From Sphingomonas sp. (GTDB lineage Bacteria > Pseudomonadota > Alphaproteobacteria > Sphingomonadales > Sphingomonadaceae), in assembly GCF_019746015.1 (NCBI RefSeq), contig NZ_JAIESM010000006.1, positions 1 to 53,949 on the forward strand: a stretch of DNA of 53,949 nt, written 5' to 3'. This document shows positions 8,901 to 17,333 of this stretch, one piece after another. The translations under genes were made by a program, and so were the position numbers. Each line of letters begins with the position of its first letter. Positions within the stretch are counted from its first letter, which is position 1. The notes under the pieces are model-generated. The model was given only the letters and a program-made list of their open reading frames with translations. It searched no databases and was not told the origin of the DNA.

Positions 8901-9498
8901 GTTGTCGAGCGATTGGGCTCACCTGCCCATACCCAAGGACGCAAACTTACTCGGCAGGCTGGTCGATGCCGGCGAGCGGGTAGCCCGTTTGCTCGACGCC
9001 AATCGCGATGCACGCGAAGTGGTCGAGGCGGTGCTCTCGCCCGAGCGAGCAAAAATGCTCGGCCAGCTGCGTCGCTTGGACGGGGCCAGTGTCACAGCTG
9101 ACGACCTGAAGCTGACCATCACATACTGGGGCGGTGGGAAAGGCAAATGGACAGCGCGGCAATTTCTCGAGCCGGAATTGCCGGCGCCGACATGGGACGC
9201 CGCGTGGGGCGAACGAACCGGGGATCTATACCTAAACGCGCAAGCCTACTTCGCGCACGTTCCCGAAGCCGTTTGGACTTATCAGCTCGGCGGGTATCCG
9301 GTTTTGAAAAAATGGCTCGGCTACCGCCAAGCCGATAGACGTGACGGCAACCCGCTCACTGAGGATGAGCGCCGGTGGCTCCGGCAGATGATCCAGCGCA
9401 TTGCCGCGCTGTTGGCAATGGGTCGAACGCTTGACGCTCTCTATCAGGAGTGTGCAAGCGCGAGCTTTACGTCGGTTGAACTTGGCGTTCGAGTATAG
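5947..9498 (+). CDS. Type ISP-like restriction-modification protein without helicase (1183 aa)
   Basis: Domain order as seen: an N-terminal PD-(D/E)XK-type nuclease candidate (PD at residues 66-67, GEVKR with E82 and K84), a helical linker, an N6-adenine methyltransferase core with SAM motif DPCCGTG at residues 396-402 and catalytic NPPY at 517-520, and a long C-terminal region of the kind that recognises DNA sequence in Type ISP enzymes. Classical Type ISP proteins (about 1500-1600 aa) also carry a helicase between nuclease and methylase; no Walker A motif is visible here. The predicted activity is recognition, methylation and cleavage of one DNA site by a single polypeptide. The start is TTG at 5947, with GGGGAG 9 nt upstream and a stop codon in frame just before. 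It is monocistronic and converges with the helicase gene. GC content is lower than in the core genome. Confidence 0.8.
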   Translation: MAVPLSEALVTYCSDTRALEALPTSTETTFYPDVRTLLTAVLKSENLPFDIRTGTSEKGTSSHDMPDFVLGNGALFVGVYGEVKRASTSLHDLAVSTEQKDQIGRYLAQTGVVLLCNVRGFGLLVCDPSYARGGTTPVPPERRVLLKTVDLWSAVSGGTKPKVDAEAIVALVDIVTRAVTDLARIGAPADLAKILARQARDAKDALPVDLKPLKPLLDDYRQALGLAFDVDDEKGARFFRSSLVQSVFYALFAAWILWDKKADDDASFDIDDAHSFLPIPFLDALLHDIRHPSRMKHLGLEPHLARAIATLNRVDRLLFRGRMTFPTIDGESSIAAITYFYEPFLEAFDPKLREDLGVWYTPPEIVRYQVRRVHYLLKTELGRPRGLADPDVIVLDPCCGTGAYLLEVARCIAEELIAEGDATTVGLELTNAFQERVIGFEILTAPFAIAQLQLYLLLEQLGAKPDPNRRLAVFLTNALSGWHEHGDVKLNFPEMREEFDASQQVKRDARIIVVLGNPPYDRFTGAAQAEEAELVAHYKGIKLVEQKTKDGAVKMDGFGRPLMKQRGSSRLYEEFGVKKQLLDDLYIRFIRLAEERIGLAAEYGVVSYISNSSYLTGRSHPLMRRSLLANFDAVWVDNLNGDKYRTGKMIPNGLTGAGTRDDSAFTTEMDPRGIQPGTAIVTWIKRTGASTLPADTEVRYRDFWGTAAWKRQALIASLPSGVGNTPDAAPTYEEIHPSAEGRWRLSPRVMEGGFEAWPALDELFPVTVQGVNHNRGMEGSVIDADRSVLAKRIAGYIKKPTFAAASAAYPGLAPPTKPDGKPAIVGYEPETVWTALSSLGFDQSRLKPFLTFPLDQRTIYYETRTKLLNRARPEYESNLSGNEFLLTVPEPRKESETRPLFATTLANLHVHERGSVVFPRETVNDDLLAHRDANISEPAWRVLRDHFGLIGERSGDDARAFVGKLFRVAFATLHAPSYQSEHKSALSSDWAHLPIPKDANLLGRLVDAGERVARLLDANRDAREVVEAVLSPERAKMLGQLRRLDGASVTADDLKLTITYWGGGKGKWTARQFLEPELPAPTWDAAWGERTGDLYLNAQAYFAHVPEAVWTYQLGGYPVLKKWLGYRQADRRDGNPLTEDERRWLRQMIQRIAALLAMGRTLDALYQECASASFTSVELGVRV

Positions 9499-9513
9499 TT
9501 TCATTTCAACGAG

Positions 9514-9533
9514 GCCGTCAGCCGGTTGACGGC
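9514..9533. terminator. Hairpin between convergent genes
   Basis: GCCGTCA and TGACGGC form a perfect 7-bp stem around GCCGGT. On the plus strand the stem is followed by TCGGTTT. It lies 15 nt after the stop of the Type ISP-like gene and 23 nt beyond the stop of the UvrD-like gene, so it may end transcription from both sides. The U-run is short, so efficiency is uncertain. Confidence 0.5.
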
Positions 9534-9556
9534 TCGGTTTGCCATCGAAAACGATA

Positions 9557-11440
9557 TTAGATCGCGATTTCGGGCACGCCCGCGGCAGTGAGGAGCTGAT
9601 AGAGCTCAGCGACATTGTTCCGATTTCCGCGTTGCTGGCAAAAGGCGAAGATCGCGCGCTGTCTTGCCCGTGATAGTGCTACAAAAAATGCGGCGACGCC
9701 CTCTGGATCGCCAGGGGTGTGGGCCCACCAAGCCCAGTCGTCGAGGCCGACGAAGATGATGGTGTCGTACTCCAGCCCTTTGCTCTTATGAACGGTCATC
9801 ATGGGGATTTGGTCGAGCCCTTCGAACGCGTCGAGGCAGGCGGTCCAATTCGGCGCGCCATCGGCGCAGCCGAAGAAGTGAATGCAAAAAGCCTTAAGGA
9901 TGATCTGGAGCTGATCACCAACCCCATATTCGGCATAGGTTCGGGCGATCGCGCCAAGATCCAGGTACTCAAAAACCCGTTTGACGAAATCGAGAGCGCT
10001 TTGTTTCGACGGAGCGGTGGCCGCCATGTCGGTGCGCAAGGCAGTGAGAAATGCGCTGAGTTCCGCTTCGACCTTGGCCGCGCGCGCATCATCGTCAGGC
10101 CCGGCAGCGCGCAGCGCCAGGACCGAAGAAGACACCAACTGCCATGCGGCCGGTGCGCGGCGTGTCGCGCCCAGGCGGAAGATAGCGATCGCAAGCCGGC
10201 TTAAGTCGTCGGAAAGCAAATCCTGAAGCGAGGTTTTGCCGAGGGCATGGCTTTCGTTCCGGATCCGCAGCCCTTGAGCAGCGAAGGCACCAGCGAGTTC
10301 TTGCTCATAATCATCGGACTTCTGCTTCACGAGGAGCGCGTAGTCGCGCGGCGCTCGGCCTCGGATGGCCATGTCGTTGGCGATCCATTGCGCTAGATGA
10401 GCGGCTTCCGCCGCCTTGGTCTGACTGAACCAGACCTGCGCTACGTCGCCATCCACCTGGCGAGGCGTCTGAGCGACCGTTGGGGCGGTATTTGGATCGA
10501 GAGCGCGTGCGACGACGTGCTGGATAGCGACAAGGTCCGGTGAGGAACGGAAATTGAAGATGAGAGGGAAACGGGCGCCTCCGAAATCCGCCTGCAGCCG
10601 CTGAAAAGCGTCCTGGCGCGCACCAGCGAAGACCATGATCCGCTGCTTGTCGTCACCGACGCCGGTAATGATGGTTTGCCCACCAGAGAAGGCCGAATGC
10701 AGGAAGTCGTATTGCGCGTAGGTCGTGTCTTGGAACTCGTCTACGAAGACAAAGGGATAGGTGGCGATGAGTGCCCGGCGGATGTGGGGATTGGCGCGCA
10801 GCAGCAGCTCGGCAAGGCGATTTATGCCCACGAAGGTGAGGGCGGAAGGCTGCCCCGGCCGCAGTTGGGTCGCCCACCAGCGGGCGATCGTGAACTCGGC
10901 GGCGTTCTGCGGCGCGATGGGTCCGGTCGGTAGGCGGTAGCTGCCGACGATTTTAGCTTCAAAGTCGCTCGCGCTGTAGCCAGCGATGTCGGCCTGCCAA
11001 TTCGGCGGCGCATTGAGCCTGGCGAGCGTGAGAAAGCTTTCTATCGCCGCGCGCTTTGGGAAAGCGATTTCATACGGGCGCGTCGGTCCCCAGTCGGCGG
11101 GAATCGCATTGAGAAATCGATCGACTAGGCTCTTGGTGAAGGCGTCGAAGGTGACCGACACGAACCGGTTGGCGAACTCTGGCGGGCAGCGTCGGCGCAG
11201 GCGAGATGCGAGATTGTTGGCCGCATCCGTTTTGAACGAAATTGCGAGCACGCGATGCGGCGCTCGGCAAATACCCGTCTCGAGCAGATAGTCCGCACGC
11301 TGGGCGAGAAATTCGGTTTTGCCGGCGCCGGGGCCTGCGACAACGCAAGCCGATCCGGCGTGGCGTAGGGCGCTCCATGCCACCGGTTCTAGGTCGTCGA
11401 TACCGCTAGGGCGCCAATCCTCTGGTCGAATAAGGCGCAT
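9557..11440 (-). CDS. UvrD/Rep-like superfamily 1A helicase, GajB-like (627 aa)
   Basis: SF1 helicase motifs appear in order: Walker A GPGAGKT at residues 36-42, motif Ia-like VLAISFKTDAA near 64-74, motif II DEFQD at 234-238, motif III VGDDKQRI near 261-268, motif IV-like FNFRSS near 295, motif V MMTVHKSKGLEYD near 540-552 and motif VI FFVALSRARQRA near 585. The gene starts only 2 nt after the stop of the OLD-family nuclease gene, giving the gene pair that defines Gabija (GajA then GajB). Gabija GajB of Bacillus is about 490 aa, so this one is longer. The predicted role is to sense or unwind DNA ends and to regulate or assist the nuclease partner. It ends at the hairpin facing the convergent Type ISP-like gene. 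Confidence 0.82.
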   Translation of the reverse strand: MRLIRPEDWRPSGIDDLEPVAWSALRHAGSACVVAGPGAGKTEFLAQRADYLLETGICRAPHRVLAISFKTDAANNLASRLRRRCPPEFANRFVSVTFDAFTKSLVDRFLNAIPADWGPTRPYEIAFPKRAAIESFLTLARLNAPPNWQADIAGYSASDFEAKIVGSYRLPTGPIAPQNAAEFTIARWWATQLRPGQPSALTFVGINRLAELLLRANPHIRRALIATYPFVFVDEFQDTTYAQYDFLHSAFSGGQTIITGVGDDKQRIMVFAGARQDAFQRLQADFGGARFPLIFNFRSSPDLVAIQHVVARALDPNTAPTVAQTPRQVDGDVAQVWFSQTKAAEAAHLAQWIANDMAIRGRAPRDYALLVKQKSDDYEQELAGAFAAQGLRIRNESHALGKTSLQDLLSDDLSRLAIAIFRLGATRRAPAAWQLVSSSVLALRAAGPDDDARAAKVEAELSAFLTALRTDMAATAPSKQSALDFVKRVFEYLDLGAIARTYAEYGVGDQLQIILKAFCIHFFGCADGAPNWTACLDAFEGLDQIPMMTVHKSKGLEYDTIIFVGLDDWAWWAHTPGDPEGVAAFFVALSRARQRAIFAFCQQRGNRNNVAELYQLLTAAGVPEIAI

Positions 11441-11442
11441 AA

Positions 11443-13428
11443 TCAGAAGCCGGCGGCCGGCGGTGGCGGTGGTGGCGGCGGCGGCGTAAGGCGAGCGACA
11501 ATTGAATTCAGGAGAGCCCGCAGTTCTTCAGGGGCGCCGACTGCGAGCGCGTCCGGGTCTTGCGCGCTCAACACCCGGACGTGGGTGCTTGGCTTGCCGC
11601 GCCCCAAGAACAGATAGCGATACCAGCGCATGAAGGCGTCTTGGTCGGCGGCATATAGGTGAGCTTGGCCGTCTTCACCGAGTACCGCCGTGCGCGGTTC
11701 GCCGAGGGGCGACGGTCCTTGACGACCGGGTTCAATGACCTGGTAGGCCAGCGGGAAGGCCTTCAGCATCGAATAATCAAGGTCCAGCGGCGTGCAGAAG
11801 AAGACATTGAACTGACGCAGCCAGTTTATCCAGTTTGTGAGACCCGCTGTGTCTGCGACCGGCAGGGCGTCGAAGGCCGTGAGGTTCGCCGCCGGCCCAA
11901 GCGGATCGAGGTGCTGTCCGAAAATGGCCTGAGGCGTCACGTTGTTTGCGAGCAGTTGAGTGCAGGCGGTCTTAATACGCCCCCATCCGCCACCAGCTCG
12001 ACCCCAGTCGAGATCAAGTAGTGTGGCGTAGGGGATATCGAGGTCGGTCAGCAGCCGCCAGAGGTGGTTAACATGGCGCCCGCCCAACGGAACGACCGCG
12101 ACGAAAGATCGGTCGATGTCGAGGCCCATCGCTTCGGCGAGACGCGGGAGCACGACCTCTTCGGATGCGCCTTCTCCCAGCACTACGAAGCGTGCGAAAT
12201 AGAGCTCTGGATAAGTACGCACGGCCTCGCGGATGAACTTCGACGCCTCCTCCTCGCCGACAGGAAGGCTTACCGGGCGGATGCCGGCCGTTCGATCAAG
12301 AGGATTAAGGCGAAAATGCCGTACCTGCGTGGGATCGACCCTCGCGAGGATGCTTGGAGAATGGCTAGAGACCACGGCCTGCGCCTGTGGCGACTTCGTC
12401 AGGTCCTGTATCTGCCGGATGATGCGGGAGAGATAAAAGGGAGCTAGGTTGTTCTCGGGCTCTTCGATCGCGATGAGAGTGAGCGCTGGCAGCGGTACGC
12501 CGCCAGCTTGGAATCCGGCGCTGGCGGGATCAGCGACGATCCCGGCTTCAGTATCCAGAGTCGCCGCGGTCATCGCCAGGTGAAAGAGCGACCGCTGGCC
12601 GTCGCTCAGGTCATCAAGAGCCCGCTCTCGACCGGCCTCGTCGGGGCGGAAGACCACCTCAACCTTGCGGATGAAATGCTCGAAACGCAGATCGAGGGGG
12701 CGGAAGACCGGCGTGGTGTCGGTGCCGGCGGTGTACACTTCCTGCCACCGCCGCGTGACAGCTGCGGCAATCACATCGACTGCCGGCTCCCCGGCGAAAG
12801 CCCCGTTCAAGGTGGCGCCGGCGTTCGTGAACGTGTCCCGCACTCCCTGCGACCAGTTGATGGCGCGCCACAGCCTGCCGCGAAGAAACGCCGTCACCTG
12901 CGACGCGCCGTCCCGGGTCGCCGGCACGTAGATCATTTGGATCCGCGTCCGGTCGGTTGCCTTCAACTCAGTGCAATCAGCGTCGGTGAACGCCCCGAAA
13001 GTTCTAACCGCCCAGTATTTATGCTCAATCGCTCCGTCGAGCGAACCATCATCGGTCCAAGTCGCCTCGAGACGTAGGCGGCATTTCAGCTTGCCTGCTA
13101 CTTCGGCAGCCATCTGGTGGAAGAATTCCGGAATCGCCGCGCTGTCGGCACCGTCCTCGTCCAGTTCAGGAAAGGCAATGATCACCTCGAGCACGAAGGT
13201 TCGCTGAAGTGGTGCTACAAGTTCGGTGGAAGGGACGTGGAAATCCTGGCGCCGAAGGCGTCGCTGATCGCCGGTCACGCCGAAGAGGCGCTGCAGCGCC
13301 TGCATTATGGCCGTTTTCCCTGCGCCATTGACGCCGACAAAGGCGGTCAGATCGGGGGTGAGGTCGACGCTGGTCGCTTCAGGACCGAAGCAACGGAAAC
13401 TCGTTAGACTGAGCCGTTCAACAAACAT
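11443..13428 (-). CDS. OLD-family ATPase/TOPRIM nuclease, GajA-like (661 aa)
   Basis: The N-terminal ABC/SMC-type ATPase has Walker A GVNGAGKT at residues 32-39, signature LSDGQ at 274-278, Walker B IEEPE at 321-325 and an SSHSP switch near 354. The C-terminal TOPRIM domain carries the metal-binding pattern GEGASEE (E419) and LLDLDWG (D472, D474). This is the architecture of class 2 OLD nucleases, and with the directly following UvrD-like gene it matches Gabija GajA-GajB. The protein ends in an odd run of nine prolines followed by AAGF. The ATG at 13428 gives the family-typical start MFVERLSLTSFRCFG; a GTG at 13446 is also in frame and neither has a good ribosome site. Expected activity: ATP-gated DNA nicking or cleavage during phage attack. 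The 153-nt gap upstream may hold its own promoter, but I see no clear boxes. Confidence 0.83.
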   Translation of the reverse strand: MFVERLSLTSFRCFGPEATSVDLTPDLTAFVGVNGAGKTAIMQALQRLFGVTGDQRRLRRQDFHVPSTELVAPLQRTFVLEVIIAFPELDEDGADSAAIPEFFHQMAAEVAGKLKCRLRLEATWTDDGSLDGAIEHKYWAVRTFGAFTDADCTELKATDRTRIQMIYVPATRDGASQVTAFLRGRLWRAINWSQGVRDTFTNAGATLNGAFAGEPAVDVIAAAVTRRWQEVYTAGTDTTPVFRPLDLRFEHFIRKVEVVFRPDEAGRERALDDLSDGQRSLFHLAMTAATLDTEAGIVADPASAGFQAGGVPLPALTLIAIEEPENNLAPFYLSRIIRQIQDLTKSPQAQAVVSSHSPSILARVDPTQVRHFRLNPLDRTAGIRPVSLPVGEEEASKFIREAVRTYPELYFARFVVLGEGASEEVVLPRLAEAMGLDIDRSFVAVVPLGGRHVNHLWRLLTDLDIPYATLLDLDWGRAGGGWGRIKTACTQLLANNVTPQAIFGQHLDPLGPAANLTAFDALPVADTAGLTNWINWLRQFNVFFCTPLDLDYSMLKAFPLAYQVIEPGRQGPSPLGEPRTAVLGEDGQAHLYAADQDAFMRWYRYLFLGRGKPSTHVRVLSAQDPDALAVGAPEELRALLNSIVARLTPPPPPPPPPAAGF

Positions 13429-13581
13429 AGCTACTCGACGTCCCACTAGTTATGGGCTCACGCGTTAAGTTTGCCTTGATCGGCAGTCGCGATGTCCCAA
13501 GATTCTGCCACTTATACTTTATGCATCAGTATCAGGCGTGCTTTAGTCGCATAAAACGCGAGGGTTCTAACGTCCATGCCG

Positions 13582-14235
13582 TCAGCCGGTTGGCGCGGCC
13601 TCTGATGGCTTCGGAAATAGCGCGTGGCGAAGCTCAATCTGCGATCCGGTTGGGCGGGTGTGCCTTGTGCGGAAACGCGCGATCGTTTCGATCGCGGCAA
13701 GGGGTGTAGGCCCCTCGCCAAGCGCAAGAGGAGCATGGCTGCGGATGGCGTCGGCTATCCGCGATTGGGCGAAGGGCACATCGCCGTCGAGCACATAGCC
13801 CAGCATGCACCCCACAGGCTGTTGTTCGGCATACTGCTCGGTGAGAAAACGCATCATGCCTTTGGTGACATACACGGTAGCCAGGGAACTGCGGCTCTTG
13901 CCGTTGATCACGTTGAGTCGCTTGCACTCGTAGGCCAGGTAGCGCTGTCGATCCCAGTCGAAGAGCACGGCAATATCGATGATACCTTTGCTGAACTTCG
14001 ACCCGTCTGCGGCAAGGCCGAACGGCTCGAACTGATATTCGACCCAGTGGCACAGCCGGCGCACCACGACATCCTTGGCGAGGCGATCGACGAGGTTGAT
14101 GGTGATGTCATCTTCGCCGGGCTGCCCGGGTAGTACCGCCATGCAGTCTGGCCACGCCGCCGCGATCCTCTCCAGGAAGCGGTCATCGAATGAAACGAAG
14201 TTGTCGACCCATCTCTGCACGTCGCCGATCAGCAT
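13582..14235 (-). CDS. Small PD-(D/E)XK nuclease-like protein (217 aa), partner of the methyltransferase
   Basis: I do not recognise a named family. What can be seen is a restriction-nuclease-like signature: an aspartate in GIIDIAV (D87) followed after a short strand by YECKRL with E103 and K105, i.e. D-x15-E-x-K, the spacing of PD-(D/E)XK nucleases. A conserved-looking helix-strand core continues to VYVTKGMMRFLTEQY. The ATG overlaps the stop of the methyltransferase gene (TGATG), so translation is coupled. In that context it may be the cleavage subunit of a restriction-modification pair, or a nuclease shared with the downstream OLD/UvrD genes. No DNA-recognition domain is obvious in it; recognition would come from the methyltransferase. 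Confidence 0.6.
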   Translation of the reverse strand: MLIGDVQRWVDNFVSFDDRFLERIAAAWPDCMAVLPGQPGEDDITINLVDRLAKDVVVRRLCHWVEYQFEPFGLAADGSKFSKGIIDIAVLFDWDRQRYLAYECKRLNVINGKSRSSLATVYVTKGMMRFLTEQYAEQQPVGCMLGYVLDGDVPFAQSRIADAIRSHAPLALGEGPTPLAAIETIARFRTRHTRPTGSQIELRHALFPKPSEAAPTG

Positions 14236-17200
14236 CAGTCCGCGCCTCGCTGTCGCGGTAGGGCGGCGGCATGCTGGAGGTCGAGCGCTATTCCGTCGGC
14301 GTCGGCGAGCGCGGTGGAGCGTAGCCAGAAGCGCATTTGCATGGGCTTGATGAGGTAAAGACAGTCGCCGACGAAAACACGCAGGTCTGGCATGAGCTGG
14401 AAATTGCCATCCATGGGCCTGTGGATGTGGGATGCGAGTCGCTCGAGTACGTCGCCGAGCTCGCCGGCCGCATCCTCGGCATAGTCTTCATGGCCGCCCA
14501 GGTGCAGACGAAGGATCGCCAGGTCAGCGCCGCGCGCGACGAGGCGCGCATCGATCTTTTTGCCTTTGAACCAGTCCGCGAGGCTGGCCGCCAACGTGTG
14601 GGCGTATAGCGCCCGCTGCTGTTGGTCCGGCGCGCCCCATAGTTTCGGGAAGTGGCCTTCATGGGGCTGAAGCGCGGGCAGGATAGCCTCGACGGTATCG
14701 TCTATCAGCGCGATTTCATCGGGCGACAGGCAGAAGTATTGGTACGCTAGCTGGTCGATCGTCCGCAGGGTCTCGCCGTCGTCGACTTGCATCGAGAACG
14801 GCTCGTTGGAGCGTTCACGTGCGTCGTCCACCATCGCGATTAACTTAAGGGCGGCCTGCGCGGCTGCGGTTGGATCGGGGACATCGTTGGGCGATGGAAA
14901 CGGCAAATGTAGCAGGTCGGCCTGCTGGACTTCGGGTCGATCCGAGCCGAACGAAGCGGTGCCATGAAAGGCGTACCAGACCGCCACGCGACTATTGAGT
15001 ATCGCGGTCAGCAGCTTGGCGCGGTCACTTTCGCCCTTCGGCACCACGATCGCCTGGAAAATATGCTGGAAGGTCAAAGGCTGATCGCAATAGGCGGCGC
15101 GAAGACGGTTCTGCGACGTCTCGACTCCACGCGGGATAAGAATCCGCGAGCCCTCAAACCCGGCCTCGAATCCGCGACGGCGAACCGTCGATGATGCGGC
15201 AGGCAGCAAGCCCTCCACGGTCTGAGCCAGGCGTGAGTAGGCCGCAATTGGCAGGTCCGGCAGCTGGCCGACATATGCGCTTTCGAGTGGAGGCGCATCG
15301 CTATCGCTGTCTTCATTGAAGGGCTGATAGCCTTGCCCGATGACCCATCGGTCGCCCGGCTCTTCGCGGCGGCGACTCAGGCCTCCAAAATCTTTGACGA
15401 AGGCCTCCAGCTTTGGAAGCCTTGCGAGATAGCCGAAGAGTTTGGCGTCCGGCTCGCGCATCCAAAGGCGCTGCTTGAAGATGAGCGGGTTATCGAGAAC
15501 CGCGCCCACCCCGAGCGAGGCTTTGTCCGCGCTGCTCAGCGTGATGACACGCTTGATGCGCAGGTTGAGGTCGGCCTTTGGCGCCCAATAATCGAATCGA
15601 TAGGGGAAATTGTCCGGATTCGCGATGCCGTAGACGATCAGGGCTGCGGGGCGATGGGCTTTCTCGAAAAGCTGAAATCGAAGGTCAGCGAAGTTGATGA
15701 TGCGGCGGACCTGGGATTTCCGGAAGAACGCATCACGTGCCTCGACCGTCTTTTGGGCGTGGTTGTGCAAAAATCCCATCGCCGGCAGCAGGAACGCGAT
15801 CAGGCCGCCGTCGGCGAGATGCGACAGGGCCTTCCAGCTGAACGCCCAGGCGTCTTCGCCGCCAGGCATGGGATGGCCAGCTTTCTTGCTCCACTGCACA
15901 GAAGAACGCGCCAGACCGCGGCGGCTGGTCCATGGCGGATTGCCGATGATGACCTCGTATCGGGCGCCAGCAGGTGACACTTCGAAAAAGTCGCGGCAGA
16001 CGAGAGTCTTGCCCCAAAGTTCCGGGAGGAGTTTCCCCCGGGTGATGAGCTTTCGGATGTCGCGCGGCGACACCTCCTCGAGGAGGGCCACGTAAAGCGA
16101 AAAAACGGCGACTCGAACGGCGCCGCCATTCAGATCCCAGCCATGGATCTGGCTCAGCAAGGACAGCAGCGTCTCCCAGGAAATCGTCTGCGTCTTGTGC
16201 TTGGCGCGCCAGTGTTCGCAGAGTCGTTGGAATGAGCGGACGAGGAAAACGCCGGAACCGCAAGCAGGGTCGAGGAAGTTTCCTGTCGTCCTTATCGCAT
16301 CCGGCAACATCTCCCACGCTTGGGAAACGACTGTGTCGGCGAGGAACATAGGCGTGTAGTAGGCGCCGTTGGCGCGTCGTTCAGCCTCGCGTTCACCTAG
16401 GAACCGATCGTAGACGGCGCTGACGAGCTCGATCGGGATATAGCGGAAGTCATAGCCCCAGAACCGTTGCTGTCCGGAACGAGCCATTTCTTCACGGCCT
16501 GACCGGAACCGCGCCAGGATCGTCAGATGCGCTGGCGTGACTTCTGGTGCCTCGCCCGTGGCCTCGAAGGAGCACGGCGCGACGAACAGATCGCCGTTGA
16601 AATCCGCGTGGAGGGTCCGGAAGAAGGACCGGAAGAGATTCACGTTGCCGGTTTCCAGCAGCGCCGAAAAACTCGCCGCGCTCTTCTCGGAGACGGCGGC
16701 AAAGTAGGTGGGGGTTACGATCTCCCGGTCCTCAAGGTAGGCGATAAACATCGCCTGTATGAGCAGGGCTTGGGCCGCATCGGGAGCGAGCGCGGCCTTC
16801 TGCAGGAGGTCATGCGACGCATTCAGATTGTCGAGGAGTACCTGATCGATGCGTTCTTTCGGGGGGAAATACTCGCCGTAGTCTTTCCACAGACGTCCGG
16901 ATTCCGCGCCGTAAATAAGGTTCTGAAACCGCAGCGCTTCCGTCGTTAGGCTGAGGCAATCGATGAGGCAGCGGGTCTCGAAGGCGTCGCCCGGATCGCT
17001 CAACGGAGTACGGGCAAGCGAAAACGCTCTGAGCGTATCGTCGGCGATAACCAGCAACAGGCTGGCCAAGCCCTGATTCCAGAGTGCGCCGTGAAGATCG
17101 ACAATAGCTGCGCGGTCGTAGTGATCGGTTTCCAGGATCGCGACGGTTGGGACGCCTTGGACGCAGAAGATCGCCGATACACCCATCTCGGTGAGGGCGG

Positions 17201-17333
17201 CTCGGATAGCCGACGCGTGCGGCACGTCGCTGACGGCCTCGGCTGACTCGTAAAGTTCAGGCGAGCGACGATGTGTGAGACCCAAGCGGTCTTTCCACTC
17301 TGGCGCCAATGCGGATGCCCGGGTCGTGGTCAT
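14235..17333 (-). CDS. Large N6-adenine DNA methyltransferase with specificity region (1032 aa)
   Basis: A Type IIG/ISP-like N6 DNA methylase. The N-terminal about 300 residues are helical with no clear nuclease motif. The segment ANGAYYTPMFLADTVV (near 321-336) precedes the SAM motif DPACGSG at residues 355-361; the catalytic motif NPPW is at 465-468; the C-terminal 500 residues resemble target-recognition and helical-spacer regions. The start at 17333 makes an ATGA overlap with the upstream HTH gene; an upstream in-frame start at 17459 would lie inside that gene and is rejected. Because the N-terminus lacks a nuclease signature, cleavage may depend on the coupled small PD-(D/E)XK protein. 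It is distinct from the plus-strand methylase (NPPW rather than NPPY, different flanks), so the island holds two separate DNA-modification proteins in addition to the strawberry-notch domain. Confidence 0.82.
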   Translation of the reverse strand: MTTTRASALAPEWKDRLGLTHRRSPELYESAEAVSDVPHASAIRAALTEMGVSAIFCVQGVPTVAILETDHYDRAAIVDLHGALWNQGLASLLLVIADDTLRAFSLARTPLSDPGDAFETRCLIDCLSLTTEALRFQNLIYGAESGRLWKDYGEYFPPKERIDQVLLDNLNASHDLLQKAALAPDAAQALLIQAMFIAYLEDREIVTPTYFAAVSEKSAASFSALLETGNVNLFRSFFRTLHADFNGDLFVAPCSFEATGEAPEVTPAHLTILARFRSGREEMARSGQQRFWGYDFRYIPIELVSAVYDRFLGEREAERRANGAYYTPMFLADTVVSQAWEMLPDAIRTTGNFLDPACGSGVFLVRSFQRLCEHWRAKHKTQTISWETLLSLLSQIHGWDLNGGAVRVAVFSLYVALLEEVSPRDIRKLITRGKLLPELWGKTLVCRDFFEVSPAGARYEVIIGNPPWTSRRGLARSSVQWSKKAGHPMPGGEDAWAFSWKALSHLADGGLIAFLLPAMGFLHNHAQKTVEARDAFFRKSQVRRIINFADLRFQLFEKAHRPAALIVYGIANPDNFPYRFDYWAPKADLNLRIKRVITLSSADKASLGVGAVLDNPLIFKQRLWMREPDAKLFGYLARLPKLEAFVKDFGGLSRRREEPGDRWVIGQGYQPFNEDSDSDAPPLESAYVGQLPDLPIAAYSRLAQTVEGLLPAASSTVRRRGFEAGFEGSRILIPRGVETSQNRLRAAYCDQPLTFQHIFQAIVVPKGESDRAKLLTAILNSRVAVWYAFHGTASFGSDRPEVQQADLLHLPFPSPNDVPDPTAAAQAALKLIAMVDDARERSNEPFSMQVDDGETLRTIDQLAYQYFCLSPDEIALIDDTVEAILPALQPHEGHFPKLWGAPDQQQRALYAHTLAASLADWFKGKKIDARLVARGADLAILRLHLGGHEDYAEDAAGELGDVLERLASHIHRPMDGNFQLMPDLRVFVGDCLYLIKPMQMRFWLRSTALADADGIALDLQHAAALPRQRGAD

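Noticed and set aside
13578..13592. 15-bp identity with the hairpin at 9514-9528
   Set aside because: Short, without the second arm of the hairpin, and partly coding; probably chance or a remnant too small to interpret.
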